A DNA stretch of 42,081 nt from Thermovenabulum sp049723235 (GCF_049723235.1 NZ_JBNARB010000021.1:1-42081); one strand, 5' to 3'. Positions 7,975 through 17,082 are shown, numbered from the stretch's first letter. Made by a program: numbers and translations. Notes: generated from the sequence alone by a model not told the origin.

Positions 7975-8994
7975 TTAACTTTTTATAGGCCACGAAGATG
8001 GTAAAAATATTTCCCTGAATTTGTATATAGCAAAACTATCAGTCATTCCGGCAATATAATCGCAAACTCCTCTTTCCTTCCCTTCTTTTTCTACAATTTT
8101 TTTATACTCATCGGGAAGTTTCTCGACATTGTTAACGAAATATTTATACATCAGTTCAAGCATCCGCTGAGCCTTTTCTTCCTGGGATTTTGCTTTAGAG
8201 CCAATATATACTCTTTCAAACATAAACTCCCTCAAAGTATAAGTAGCTTTATACACTTCCTCGCTCATTTTAATAAAAGGTTTATCCAGGCTTTCTATTA
8301 TAATATCCTTTATCATTGTATCTATTCTTTTTCTATGTTTTTCTCCCAGTATTTCTATTGGCCACCGGGGAAGGTCTTCTTCCTTTAATATTCCTGCTCT
8401 TAAAGCATCGTCAATATCGTGATTAATATATGCAATCCAATCGGAAATCCTCACAACTTGTGCTTCCAAAGTGGCAGGATTTCCCCTGCTCGTATGATTT
8501 AATATTCCGTCTCTTACTTCAAAGGTAAGATTCAACCCTCGTCCCTGTTCCAGTTTATCCACGATCCTTAAACTTTGTTCCTCATGCCTGAAACCGCCGG
8601 GCATCAATTCATTAAGGACCTTTTCACCCGTGTGACCGAAGGGGGTATGCCCCAGGTCATGCCCTAAGGCTATTGCTTCCGTTAAGTCTTCGTTTAACCT
8701 CAAAGCCCTTGCAATAGTCCGAGCTATCTGAGAAACCTCTAAGGTATGAGTCAATCGGGTTCTAAAGTGATCTCCTTCCGGAGAGATGAAAACCTGAGTT
8801 TTATGCTTTAACCGGCGAAAGGCTTTCGAATGAAGTATCCTGTCTCTATCCCTCTGAAAATCAGTCCTTACCAGGCATTTATCTTCAGGAAACATCCTTC
8901 CCTTTGAATATTTGCTCTTACATGCATATTGGGATAGATTCATTTCTTCTTTCTCTTCGGTTATTTCCCTCAGATTCAGCGTAAATTCTCTCAT
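7975..8994 (-). CDS. dgt: Deoxyguanosinetriphosphate triphosphohydrolase-like protein
   Basis: The 339-residue protein is an HD-domain dNTP triphosphohydrolase of the Dgt family, which splits dNTPs to deoxynucleosides and tripolyphosphate and so controls dNTP pools. The HD metal site is visible as H83 (RLTHTLEV) and H112-D113 (GHDLGHTPFGH), with the downstream aspartate in ISDWIAYINHDIDDA. The start at 8994 was preferred because GGAGG lies 7 nt before it; an ATG eight codons earlier has no such site. It sits directly upstream of dnaG-sigA, a position often seen in Clostridia. Substrate preference cannot be read from sequence. Confidence 0.92.
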   Translation of the reverse strand: MREFTLNLREITEEKEEMNLSQYACKSKYSKGRMFPEDKCLVRTDFQRDRDRILHSKAFRRLKHKTQVFISPEGDHFRTRLTHTLEVSQIARTIARALRLNEDLTEAIALGHDLGHTPFGHTGEKVLNELMPGGFRHEEQSLRIVDKLEQGRGLNLTFEVRDGILNHTSRGNPATLEAQVVRISDWIAYINHDIDDALRAGILKEEDLPRWPIEILGEKHRKRIDTMIKDIIIESLDKPFIKMSEEVYKATYTLREFMFERVYIGSKAKSQEEKAQRMLELMYKYFVNNVEKLPDEYKKIVEKEGKERGVCDYIAGMTDSFAIYKFREIFLPSSWPIKS

Positions 8995-9034
8995 TGATAT
9001 GTTCCTCCTTTTTGCCATTACTTTTGTTTGTACG

Positions 9035-9059
9035 AAAAAAGAGGCTCATAGGCCTCTTA
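9035..9059 (-). terminator. Terminator after the PPDK regulator
   Basis: AAGAGGC (9058-9052)-6 nt loop-GCCTCTT (9045-9039) with a T run (9040-9035) on the minus strand. It ends 40 nt before the dgt start codon. Confidence 0.8.
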
Positions 9060-9081
9060 AAATTTTAGAATTATTTCTCTT

Positions 9082-9912
9082 TCATAAAATTTGTTCTTCA
9101 TTTTTCTTTATTATCTCAATTATCTTAGCTGCAGTTTCTTCCACAGCTTTATTTGAAACATCAATTTTAGGACATCCTATCTTTTTCATTATCTCATCGG
9201 CATATTCTAATTCTTTTAAAATCCTTTCCATACTGGCATAAGTTGCTTCACCGTTTAACCCCAAAGCTTTTAATCTTTCTTTTCTGATTTCATAAAGCTT
9301 TTGAGGATTTATAGTGAGCCCTATTATTTTTTTAGGAGAGACTTCGAACAATTCCTCCGGAGGACTTACCTCAGGCACGAGAGGTAAATTAGCAACCTTT
9401 ATTCTTTTATGTGCAAGATACATTGCTAATGGGGTTTTTGAAGTCCTGGATACTCCTATTAGTACCACATCCGCTTTAGCTAATCCTCTGGGATCTTTAC
9501 CATCATCGTATTTTACGGCAAACTCTACAGCTTCTACTTTTTTGAAATACTCCTCGTCTACACGCCTGGCTAAACCGGGCTCCAATTTGGGCTTTAAAGG
9601 TGTTATTCTGCCTATGGTATCAATAAGAGGACCCATAATATCAACTAATGGAATATTGTTTTCCCTTGCTTTTTCAATAAGGTATTCCCTAACTTCGGGC
9701 AATACAATTGTACAAACTATAGCACAGCTCTCATGTTTTTTCGCTTCCTGAATCACTTCACTGGCATACTCCAAATCCGTTACATAAGGAAACCTAATAA
9801 TTTCAATATTACCAGAATCAAACTGTACCGTCGCTGCGCGCGCAGCGAGTTCAGCCGTCTCTCCAATAGAATCAGATACTGCAAATATAATTGGATTTGC
9901 CCCTTTATTTAT
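9082..9912 (-). CDS. Pyruvate, phosphate dikinase regulatory protein (kinase/pyrophosphorylase)
   Basis: The protein belongs to the DUF299/PSRP family (Bacillus YqfL), bifunctional enzymes that use ADP to inactivate, and phosphate to reactivate, pyruvate phosphate dikinase. The P-loop-like motif GVSRTSKT is at residues 153-160 of the 276-residue form. It follows the CcpN/YqzB gene, the same regulator pair as in Bacillus gluconeogenesis control. The start is unusual. An AAGGAGGG site at 9927-9920 is followed 7 nt later by ATA (9912-9910), giving (M)NKGANPIIFAVSDS, the N terminus expected for the family. The only standard in-frame start, a TTG at 9930, lies before and overlaps that ribosome binding site and has none of its own. 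Confidence 0.9.
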   Translation of the reverse strand: MNKGANPIIFAVSDSIGETAELAARAATVQFDSGNIEIIRFPYVTDLEYASEVIQEAKKHESCAIVCTIVLPEVREYLIEKARENNIPLVDIMGPLIDTIGRITPLKPKLEPGLARRVDEEYFKKVEAVEFAVKYDDGKDPRGLAKADVVLIGVSRTSKTPLAMYLAHKRIKVANLPLVPEVSPPEELFEVSPKKIIGLTINPQKLYEIRKERLKALGLNGEATYASMERILKELEYADEIMKKIGCPKIDVSNKAVEETAAKIIEIIKKNEEQIL

Positions 9913-9931
9913 TTTGAATCCCTCCTTCAAA

Positions 9932-10564
9932 TCAAATGGTACCCAGTTCTACAAAAAGTTTCGTAATAATCGTCTTTGTTATCCGCCCTATCACTTTATA
10001 CTTTATTTTCCCGTTGATTTCTTCTGTTTTAACTACAGGAAGCGCATCTACCTGATGAACTACTATTTTTCTTGCCGCATCATATGCAGATTCTTCAGGA
10101 GTACACGTGATCAAATTGGGCATTCTTGTCATAATCACACTTACAGGAATCTGTCTTATATCAGCATTTCCTATGGCAATTTTTAAAAGGTCTTTTCTTG
10201 AAATAACCCCAGCAAGGCTTCCGTCATCATGAACGACGAATAGAGTACCAACATCTTCAACAAATAATGTTACAATCGCGTCGTATACCGATGCATCTTC
10301 TCTCACGACTACGGGCACCGATTTAATATCATTTACTTTTATCTCCCGTATTTTTTCAGCAATAAGGTTCTTTGTGTGTTTTCCCGCATAAAAGTATCCT
10401 ACTCTTGGCCTTGCTTCTAAAATTCCTGCCATTGTCAATATTGATAGATCGGGTCTCAAAGCCGCGCGGGAAATATTTAGTTTTTCAGCTATTTCTTCAC
10501 TGGTAATAGGCTCGTTCTCCTTAACTATATCAATAATTTGTAATTGTCTTGGAGTTAATTCTAT
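9932..10564 (-). CDS. ccpN: CcpN/YqzB-type transcriptional repressor, HTH plus two CBS domains
   Basis: An N-terminal winged helix (about residues 4-58, including EEIAEKLNISRAALRPDL) is followed by two CBS domains (about 76-135 and 140-205), the architecture of Bacillus CcpN, which represses gluconeogenic genes in a nucleotide-sensitive way. It lies directly upstream of the PPDK regulator with a 19-nt gap, as in Bacillus. The frame contains no ATG, GTG or TTG before the TTG at codon 36, which would delete the DNA-binding domain. An AAGGGAG site (10580-10574) lies 9 nt before an ATA (10564-10562), giving (M)ELTPRQLQIIDIVKE, the family N terminus. I therefore call an ATA start; a one-base frameshift from a nearby GTG (10574) is the alternative. 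Confidence 0.88.
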   Translation of the reverse strand: MELTPRQLQIIDIVKENEPITSEEIAEKLNISRAALRPDLSILTMAGILEARPRVGYFYAGKHTKNLIAEKIREIKVNDIKSVPVVVREDASVYDAIVTLFVEDVGTLFVVHDDGSLAGVISRKDLLKIAIGNADIRQIPVSVIMTRMPNLITCTPEESAYDAARKIVVHQVDALPVVKTEEINGKIKYKVIGRITKTIITKLFVELGTI

Positions 10565-10610
10565 CGAACTTCACTCCCTTCCAAATATTTATGCGGTAAT
10601 ATTAATTTTT

Positions 10611-10638
10611 AGTATAGCACATTTATGAAAGAGTTAAA
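10611..10638 (-). promoter_or_regulatory. Promoter of ccpN/yqzB
   Basis: TTTAAC (10638-10633), a 16-bp spacer and TATACT (10616-10611), the latter preceded by TGC to give an extended -10, lie about 45 bp before the proposed start. It begins close to the end of spoIIM, so ccpN starts its own transcript. Confidence 0.6.
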
Positions 10639-10661
10639 GGAAAATTTATCTTATTTTCCAT

Positions 10662-11258
10662 TTAGAACAATTTTGCAAAATACGGAGTAATCAATGTTTC
10701 GATTACGGCAGCTATGTAAAGTAAAGGAACCAGTACTCCCATAGATAAAACGGACTTTGTTAAATTTTCTTTTAAGTTTTCCATTCTGTTCTTATTTTTA
10801 TTGGGAATAATGATTTCAAAACCGGTTTTTAAACCAAAGGACGCACCCAAAATAATAACCGGAAGTTCTAATATCCCATGGGGAAGCAAGGTTGCAAGAA
10901 AAAATGCAAGAGTCTTTCCTTCATAAAAAACCATAGCCAGCATTATTCCTATTAATAAACCATTAAATATCATTCCTATTAATGGAATAATTCCTAAAAA
11001 TATCCCGCCAAACATCATTAAAAGCAGTGCTTTTACATTGTTTTGAAATATTAAACCTATAGCATATAACTTCTTTTTACCCATAATTTGTTTACCGATA
11101 TTAATTATATTGCCCATTAAATTATTTAAATTAGACAGTATGAATTCCGGATCTTGCTTAAAAGCAAAATATCCAATTACTGCTCCTGCGGCAAAAAGTA
11201 AAATGGAAAAAATTATGTATCCTTTTTTGTCTTTAAATGAATTTAAAATTGGTTCCAT
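10662..11258 (-). CDS. spoIIM: Stage II sporulation protein M
   Basis: The 198-residue protein has a cytoplasmic N terminus and about five membrane helices, with the SpoIIM/DUF95 signature around FGGIFLGIIPLIGMIFNGLLIG and the following LPHGILELPVIILGASFGL. SpoIIM is part of the SpoIID-SpoIIM-SpoIIP complex that drives engulfment of the forespore by remodelling peptidoglycan. The start at 11258 has AAGGAGG 6 nt upstream; an ATG six codons earlier overlaps that site. The gene follows recO with a 14-nt gap. Finding it here beside recO differs from Bacillus, where spoIIM lies elsewhere. Confidence 0.9.
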   Translation of the reverse strand: MEPILNSFKDKKGYIIFSILLFAAGAVIGYFAFKQDPEFILSNLNNLMGNIINIGKQIMGKKKLYAIGLIFQNNVKALLLMMFGGIFLGIIPLIGMIFNGLLIGIMLAMVFYEGKTLAFFLATLLPHGILELPVIILGASFGLKTGFEIIIPNKNKNRMENLKENLTKSVLSMGVLVPLLYIAAVIETLITPYFAKLF

Positions 11259-11272
11259 ATTAACCTCCTTCT

Positions 11273-12019
11273 TCATAAATTCCTTACAGCATCCAAAAAC
11301 TTATACGTTTTTATATCCTTATCGAATATAGTTGAAATAAAATTTATTAGCGCATTTTCCATTTCTTTAAGTATTTTGCCGTCGATTTTAAGTAATTGCA
11401 CTTTTTCCATAGGAGAGTATAGCAGGGTTAATATAATGGAAATAGATTGTCTGCTTAAAATTTTACTGTTTTTATCCTTTTCAAAACAGCTTTCGCAAAG
11501 CAAGCCGCCAAATAATGAACTCAAATAAAAACTGGCAGATTTATCCTTGCCACAAACTACACACTGGCTCAAATTGGGTGTATAACCTTGAATAGATAAC
11601 AATTTTACTTCAAAACACCTTGCTAAAACATCCAGTTCATCGAATCGTTCCACAAAATTTATGGTTTTTAAAAAAAAATGGTATAGTTTTTCATTTTTAT
11701 TTCTTTCCGGGGTTGAAATCCTTAAAAGCTCGCTGAAATAAGCACCGTACGCCATTTTTTTTAAATCAGCCCTTATTTTTGAATGAGAATTAATAACTTC
11801 CGATTGAATAATGATATCCAGATTTCTTCCTTCTGCAACCAGAAAATTGCTGTGAGAAAAGATTAAAGTTCCTGCAATCAATGAGTTCCGCGGTCTTCTT
11901 ACCCCTTTTGCCACCACATGTATTTTACCTTTTTCCAAAGTATACAGGGTCAATATTTTATCCGATTCTCCGAGCTCTCTATGGTTTAAAACAACTCCTT
12001 CCGTTTTGTATAGAGCCAT
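11273..12019 (-). CDS. recO: DNA repair protein RecO
   Basis: The 248-residue protein has an N-terminal OB fold (residues about 1-80, TEGVVLNHRELGESDKILTLY) and a helical C-terminal part. Zinc ligands are visible as CVVCGKDK (about 153-160) and the later CESC. RecO loads RecA onto SSB-coated single-stranded DNA with RecR. The ATG has AAAGGAG 7 nt upstream. In most Firmicutes era precedes recO; here the neighbour upstream is a DUF3048 lipoprotein gene 21 nt away. Confidence 0.95.
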   Translation of the reverse strand: MALYKTEGVVLNHRELGESDKILTLYTLEKGKIHVVAKGVRRPRNSLIAGTLIFSHSNFLVAEGRNLDIIIQSEVINSHSKIRADLKKMAYGAYFSELLRISTPERNKNEKLYHFFLKTINFVERFDELDVLARCFEVKLLSIQGYTPNLSQCVVCGKDKSASFYLSSLFGGLLCESCFEKDKNSKILSRQSISIILTLLYSPMEKVQLLKIDGKILKEMENALINFISTIFDKDIKTYKFLDAVRNL

Positions 12020-12040
12020 TTTATAAACTCCTTTTAGCTT

Positions 12041-13123
12041 TTAATTGTTATTACTATCAAATTTTATTTTTGTATTCTGAGGTACTACCTGAATCCAGAT
12101 ATTACCCTTTCTCAATTTAATATTCTTTTTGTCCAGTGAAAGTAATTTTAAATTTCCATTCTCTTTTCTTTCCCATAATATCTTAACACATTTCCCGTCA
12201 AAAATATAAAACCCATTGCCAGAACCGTAAGTTTCAATTGTGAGTCGTCCCTCTTTATCTATTACCTTAGTATTCATGTATAAAATTAAAAGGTTCTTTG
12301 TCGTTATAGGATTATTAGTATTTTTATCTGCATGAAGATTTTCGTTCATAAACCTTCTATAAATCCCTTCTTTTTTATCAAAAATATAAGTGACTTTATA
12401 ACTACTGTTGTAAGGAATTTCTACCTTTTCTGCAGTTTGAAAATCGTTTATAATATCCGATTCTTCATCAGAAAATTCGAAGGGTTTAGTGTCCACATCT
12501 TTATATAAATTTAACCTGTTTGCAGTACTTACAAGTTTATCCATAGAGGTATATGCATTATGAGGTGCAGGTCTTTCTTTTTTCCTATAAAAAGTAACAT
12601 TATCGTAAATACCATCAATATGAGGGAACTTTTTGTCTTCTTTAAAATAGCTATACGCCTGGGGACTTCCCCCATAATGAACAAATACCGCACCGTAATT
12701 TTTAGCAAATTCTATAAGGTAGGGTCTTGCGCTCCTTACAGGACCGATTTCTAAATCTTTTTCAGGGTCAAAGCTTAAATACAGAGCAAGAAAACGGGTT
12801 ATCCCGCCTTCTGCCAGTACTTCATAAACAACATCTGCTTTATAAAGACCCGATTGAGGCCTTGATTTTTTTTCATTTTCAATTACCACAGCAAAAGGTC
12901 TTTTTAATAAACTATTTTTGGGCACCATAAGTCCCGTCAAAGGATTAATTATTTTTTCTTCCGGTGTACTTTTGTTATTCTCGGAAGGAATCTCATTGGC
13001 TGGTAAGGTATTATTTTCACCATTATTTTTTACATTTCCACTGTTACTGCCGCAAGCGTTTAACACTATACCAATCAAAATGAGAAACAAAATGAATAAA
13101 ATAACAGGTTTTTTAAACCACAT
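12041..13123 (-). CDS. DUF3048-domain lipoprotein (YerB-like)
   Basis: The 360-residue protein starts with a lipoprotein signal peptide whose lipobox VLNAC places the lipidated cysteine at C24. A low-complexity linker rich in N, E and P follows, then a DUF3048 domain with the motifs PFAVVIENEKKSRPQSGLYK and ADVVYEVLAEGGITRFLALY. The C-terminal YerB-like domain extends to the end. The protein should be anchored on the outer face of the membrane; function of the family is not established. The start at 13123 has GGGGAG 7 nt upstream. It occupies the place between dgkA and recO where cdd and era sit in Bacillus. Confidence 0.88.
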   Translation of the reverse strand: MWFKKPVILFILFLILIGIVLNACGSNSGNVKNNGENNTLPANEIPSENNKSTPEEKIINPLTGLMVPKNSLLKRPFAVVIENEKKSRPQSGLYKADVVYEVLAEGGITRFLALYLSFDPEKDLEIGPVRSARPYLIEFAKNYGAVFVHYGGSPQAYSYFKEDKKFPHIDGIYDNVTFYRKKERPAPHNAYTSMDKLVSTANRLNLYKDVDTKPFEFSDEESDIINDFQTAEKVEIPYNSSYKVTYIFDKKEGIYRRFMNENLHADKNTNNPITTKNLLILYMNTKVIDKEGRLTIETYGSGNGFYIFDGKCVKILWERKENGNLKLLSLDKKNIKLRKGNIWIQVVPQNTKIKFDSNNN

Positions 13124-13150
13124 ATAAAATCTCCCCTGCAATTATTTTTA

Positions 13151-13519
13151 TTAAAATATAATCTTTTGAATTTTGGGGAAAAATACAAAAAAAGCTACCA
13201 CAATAGCATTTATAGCAGTAATAAGCACCGCTCCCGCGGCTACATTTTTTGCAATACGGGCAAGGGGATGATAGTTTTTCGTAACAAGGTCGATGGTAGC
13301 CTCAATTGCCGTATTTATCATTTCTGCGGCTATCACCAGGGTAATAGATAAAATTACCGCTAAAAGTTCAAAATTTGAAAGATTTAAATACCGGGAAATA
13401 ATAATGACAAATATTGCAATAAAAAAATGAATGCGAATATTCCTCTGGGTTCTGAAGGCAAAGATTAATCCGCTAAAAGCGTAATAAAAACTTTCAAATA
13501 TATTCCTGGACTTTTTCAT
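13151..13519 (-). CDS. dgkA: Diacylglycerol/undecaprenol kinase
   Basis: The 122-residue protein has three membrane helices and the family signature EMINTAIEATIDLV at residues 66-79, which carries the catalytic glutamates. Firmicute members mainly phosphorylate undecaprenol, recycling the lipid carrier for cell-wall synthesis. The ATG at 13519 overlaps the ybeY stop by 4 bp (ATGA-type overlap) and has GAGAGG upstream, so the two are translationally coupled. Substrate is inferred from the Gram-positive context, not from residues. Confidence 0.93.
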   Translation of the reverse strand: MKKSRNIFESFYYAFSGLIFAFRTQRNIRIHFFIAIFVIIISRYLNLSNFELLAVILSITLVIAAEMINTAIEATIDLVTKNYHPLARIAKNVAAGAVLITAINAIVVAFFVFFPKIQKIIF

Positions 13520-14007
13520 TTTAAATTATCCTCTCTAACCAAACCGATGGATGACAGCACTTCTTCCTCTTTTGACCTCATTTCTTGCTTTTCTTCTTCC
13601 GTCTCATGATCGTATCCCAAAAGATGAAGGATTCCGTGCACCGCAAGATATCCCATTTCTCTCTGAAATGAATGTCCGTATTCCTCTGCCTGGGATTTGG
13701 CTTTTTCACAGGAAATAATAATATCACCGAGAAGCTCATTTTCTCCCAATCCTTCTCCTATTTCACCTTCAATTTCTTCCTCACCTTCACGCATAGCAAA
13801 CGAAAGCACATCCGTTGGCTCATCTTTTCCCCTATAAATTCTATTTAATTCCATTATATATTCGTTATCTACCAGTACCACGCTTACTTCTACACAGTTC
13901 TCCCCATGAATTTCTAATGCCTTCATTACTACTTTTTTAATGATTTCTTCCGTTTCTTCTCCAATTTCAATTGCATCCTGCAGATTGTTTATTATCACCG
14001 TTGACAT
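13516..14007 (-). CDS. ybeY: Endoribonuclease YbeY (rRNA maturation factor)
   Basis: The 163-residue protein has the zinc-binding motif HGILHLLGYDH with H124, H128 and H134, diagnostic of YbeY, a single-strand endoribonuclease involved in 16S rRNA 3' maturation and ribosome quality control. The conserved PTDVLSF is at about 64-70. The stretch at 76-92 is unusually acidic and glycine/glutamate-rich. The ATG has GGAAGGGG upstream and lies inside the pgpH 3' end, overlapping it by 41 bp. It is coupled to pgpH before and dgkA after. Confidence 0.96.
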   Translation of the reverse strand: MSTVIINNLQDAIEIGEETEEIIKKVVMKALEIHGENCVEVSVVLVDNEYIMELNRIYRGKDEPTDVLSFAMREGEEEIEGEIGEGLGENELLGDIIISCEKAKSQAEEYGHSFQREMGYLAVHGILHLLGYDHETEEEKQEMRSKEEEVLSSIGLVREDNLK

Positions 14008-16090
14008 ATTTCCCCTTCCTTTCCAATTCCTTTACCTTTTCCGGATATTCAATTCTATTATGAAAGATGCCCGTTAATACCTTTGAAAAAGCATTGGCAA
14101 TTTTATCCAGATCTTTTAAGGTTAAATTGCTTTCATCTAACTGCCCATCGGCTAATTTTTCTTTAATAATTTGTCGGATTAAACCATCGATTTTCCCGGG
14201 AGTAGGTTTGTTCATTGAACGGACAGCTGCTTCTACCGAATCGGCAAGCATTATTATTGCAATTTCTTTGGTTTGCGGTTTGGGACCGTCGTATCGAAAA
14301 CTTACTTCTTCGGTGGTTTTTTCCTGAGAAAGCGCCTTGTTATAAAAGTAGGTCAAAAGAGAGGTTCCGTGATGCTGGGCTATAAAATCCATTATTATTC
14401 TGGGTAATTTATATTGTTTCGCCAATTCCAATCCATCTTTTATATGTGAAACTATAATTAAAGCGCTCAAAGATGGGTTAAGTTTATCATGAGGATTTTC
14501 CTGAGCAAATTGATTTTCGATGAAAAAATATGGTCTTTTTAATTTACCAATATCATGATAGGTGGCTCCAACGCGCGCAAGAAGGGAATCTCCTCCCACC
14601 GCTTCGGCAGCCGCCTCAGCTAAATTCCCCACAATTATTGAATGGTGGTACGTTCCAGGCGCTTCAACAAGCAGTTTTCTTAGCAAGGGTTGATTTGGAT
14701 TTGAAAGTTCCAGCAATCTTACCGATGTGGTTACACCAAAAGCATTCTCGAAAAAGGGTAATGTTCCTACTGTCAGTATTGAAGAAAGTATACCTGCCAG
14801 CATGCCCCAGAAAGCATTTCTTGCCATTTCAATCCAGGGAAGATGATCTAAAAGCCCAACGCATAAAATAACAAGGGAGTTCACCAGTCCCACAATGCCT
14901 CCGGCTTTGGTCAAATCCGGCCTTTGGGAAATCTTGGAGGTAAATAGTATCCCTATTATTCCTCCGAGGACGCTCATCACGGAATAGGAAAATTCATTTC
15001 CCATCATTATTCCCGTTATTATGCTCATTACAAATAAGGAAACAAGAGCAATCTGAGGATTTAATAAAACTGTAATGAGCATGCCACCGGCCGCTAATGG
15101 AAGTAGAAAAGGCGATATATGTTTAAAAATAACCGATAAAGCTAAGGTAGAAAAAATTACTATTGTTAGAAGTAAAAGGTCAATATTATTATCATAGTAA
15201 TTCCTGAAATAAAAATAAACATAATAGCCCAGAATCAGTTCGAGTATTAATACTAATAGGGAAATGCCGGATATTATTGTTAAATTTACTCTATTATCCT
15301 GTGCCAGAAGTCCAAGTTCTTTAAGAAGGGCCAATTGTTCAGCAGTAACGGGTTTTCCTTTTTCAATAAGGACTTGTCCTTTTGATATTTTTACAGGTTC
15401 GACGGCTTCCATAGCCATTTTAATTCCTTTTTCTGTAGCTTCTCGATCAAGGACCATGTTTGGTTTTATTACACTAATTGCGATTTCCATTCCCAGGGAT
15501 TTTACATTTTGAGGGAGATTCACCTTTTTAAATTCTTCTATAACAAAGGCCTTTGCTCTATCAATCGAATCGTCCTTGATACCGCTGTCCATTACGGTTT
15601 CTATAACCGCTTTGGTTATAGTTTCCAGTTCCTTTAACTGTACCATGTCCATATTTAAAAAAGTTAAATAGGATTCATTGGATAATGAAAGAGAAATATT
15701 ATCCTTTAAAATTTTTGCCTTTTCTTTAATATCTAAATAATCTTTTGATCGTATTTCCCTGACGTTGTCAAACAGTTCTGTAAGCTGTGCTTTTACCTCT
15801 TTTACCACCGTCTGGTCCAAGGTATATTTTTGAGGGACCGATTCCGCTGCAGCCTCCTGAAGTTTCTTGGTAGCAATAGTGTCTATGGCTTCTTTTTCGG
15901 CAATAATATCCTCCTGTAATACATCCCCGACTTTTAAGTCGTATTTTTTGGGTAGTGCATTTGTAATTACCAGTGAAGTTACCGATAAAAAGAAGATCAA
16001 GCCTAATAAAATTTTCTGTATCTTATTGTTCTGCAATAATTTGATTTTTATTATAACCCGGCGATTGTCTCGCTTTAAATCTAAAGACAC
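13967..16090 (-). CDS. pgpH: 7TM-HD family c-di-AMP phosphodiesterase PgpH (YqfF)
   Basis: The 707-residue protein has an N-terminal membrane helix, a large extracytoplasmic 7TMR-HDED domain (about 50-265), seven membrane helices (about 270-460) and a cytoplasmic HD domain. The HD site is visible as YHHSIIVGNLAEAAAEAV and ATYHDIGKLKRPYFFIENQ, with later IAQHHGT and MLADSVEAAVR. PgpH hydrolyses c-di-AMP to pApA and so affects potassium balance and cell-wall homeostasis. The GTG start has GGGAG 10 nt upstream. The gene order phoH-pgpH-ybeY-dgkA matches Bacillus. Confidence 0.95.
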   Translation of the reverse strand: MSLDLKRDNRRVIIKIKLLQNNKIQKILLGLIFFLSVTSLVITNALPKKYDLKVGDVLQEDIIAEKEAIDTIATKKLQEAAAESVPQKYTLDQTVVKEVKAQLTELFDNVREIRSKDYLDIKEKAKILKDNISLSLSNESYLTFLNMDMVQLKELETITKAVIETVMDSGIKDDSIDRAKAFVIEEFKKVNLPQNVKSLGMEIAISVIKPNMVLDREATEKGIKMAMEAVEPVKISKGQVLIEKGKPVTAEQLALLKELGLLAQDNRVNLTIISGISLLVLILELILGYYVYFYFRNYYDNNIDLLLLTIVIFSTLALSVIFKHISPFLLPLAAGGMLITVLLNPQIALVSLFVMSIITGIMMGNEFSYSVMSVLGGIIGILFTSKISQRPDLTKAGGIVGLVNSLVILCVGLLDHLPWIEMARNAFWGMLAGILSSILTVGTLPFFENAFGVTTSVRLLELSNPNQPLLRKLLVEAPGTYHHSIIVGNLAEAAAEAVGGDSLLARVGATYHDIGKLKRPYFFIENQFAQENPHDKLNPSLSALIIVSHIKDGLELAKQYKLPRIIMDFIAQHHGTSLLTYFYNKALSQEKTTEEVSFRYDGPKPQTKEIAIIMLADSVEAAVRSMNKPTPGKIDGLIRQIIKEKLADGQLDESNLTLKDLDKIANAFSKVLTGIFHNRIEYPEKVKELERKGKYVNGDNKQSAGCN

Positions 16091-16104
16091 TTAATCTCAG
16101 CTCC

Positions 16105-17082
16105 CTATAAAAGCTTTTTACTCCCCTCATACTTTTCGTAAGCTTTTATTATCCTCTGGACGACTTCGTGCCTTACTATATCCCTATCATTAAGATATAT
16201 AAACTCAATACCTTCAATTCCCTTAAGAATTTGCTGCACAACCTCCAGACCTGAATCAACGCCCTTGGGAAGGTCTACCTGAGTAATATCCCCGGTGATT
16301 ACCGCCTTTGACCCGAATCCCAATCGGGTTAAGAACATTTTCATTTGTTCGGCAGTGGTATTTTGCGCCTCATCCAGAATTATAAAAGAATCATCGAGAG
16401 TTCTCCCTCTCATATAAGCCAAAGGTGCCACTTCTATTATGCCTTTTTCCATATACCTTTGAAAGGTCTCTATTCCCATAATATCATACAATGCATCGTA
16501 TAAAGGCCTGAGATACGGATCTACCTTTTCCTGCAAATCACCCGGTAAAAAACCAAGCTTTTCTCCCGCTTCTACAGCAGGCCTTGTTAATATAATTCTA
16601 CCTACCTCTTTTTCCTTTAAGGCGGTAATTGCCATAGCCATTGCTAAATAAGTTTTCCCTGTACCTGCAGGACCTATACAAAATACAATATCATTTTTCT
16701 TTATAGCATTAACATAAAGTTTTTGCCCTAAGGTTTTAGGTTTTATATATTTTCCTCTGTGGGTAACACAAATTATATCGTCAAACAAGTCTTTTATTTT
16801 CTCTTCCTGCCCCTCTTTTGCAAGTTTTGAAAAGTATTTAATGTCAGCAAAGGTAATATAATTGCCATTTTTTATTATATTTAACAGGTTGGATAGGAGT
16901 TTTTCTGCAGAAAATACATCTTCCTTTTCACCTAAAATTGTTATTTCCCCATCTCTCGTCACTACCCTAACATTAAATTCTTTTTCGATGAATTTAATAT
17001 TCTCATCCCTGTTCCCAAAAAGACTTAACATATTTTGAAAATTGTCAATGGTAAACCTTGCCTGTGCCAAATTTTTACCCAA
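16105..17082 (-). CDS. phoH: PhoH-family ATPase
   Basis: The protein of 325 residues has an N-terminal KH-like region (about 20-70) and a P-loop ATPase domain with Walker A GPAGTGKT at 137-144 and Walker B in SFIILDEAQN. The family is linked to YbeY and RNA metabolism; the precise role is unresolved. The TTG at 17082 was chosen because GAGGAGG lies 9 nt upstream; an upstream TTG at 17100 overlaps the edge of that site. It follows yqfD closely and precedes pgpH by 14 nt. Confidence 0.9.
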   Translation of the reverse strand: MGKNLAQARFTIDNFQNMLSLFGNRDENIKFIEKEFNVRVVTRDGEITILGEKEDVFSAEKLLSNLLNIIKNGNYITFADIKYFSKLAKEGQEEKIKDLFDDIICVTHRGKYIKPKTLGQKLYVNAIKKNDIVFCIGPAGTGKTYLAMAMAITALKEKEVGRIILTRPAVEAGEKLGFLPGDLQEKVDPYLRPLYDALYDIMGIETFQRYMEKGIIEVAPLAYMRGRTLDDSFIILDEAQNTTAEQMKMFLTRLGFGSKAVITGDITQVDLPKGVDSGLEVVQQILKGIEGIEFIYLNDRDIVRHEVVQRIIKAYEKYEGSKKLL

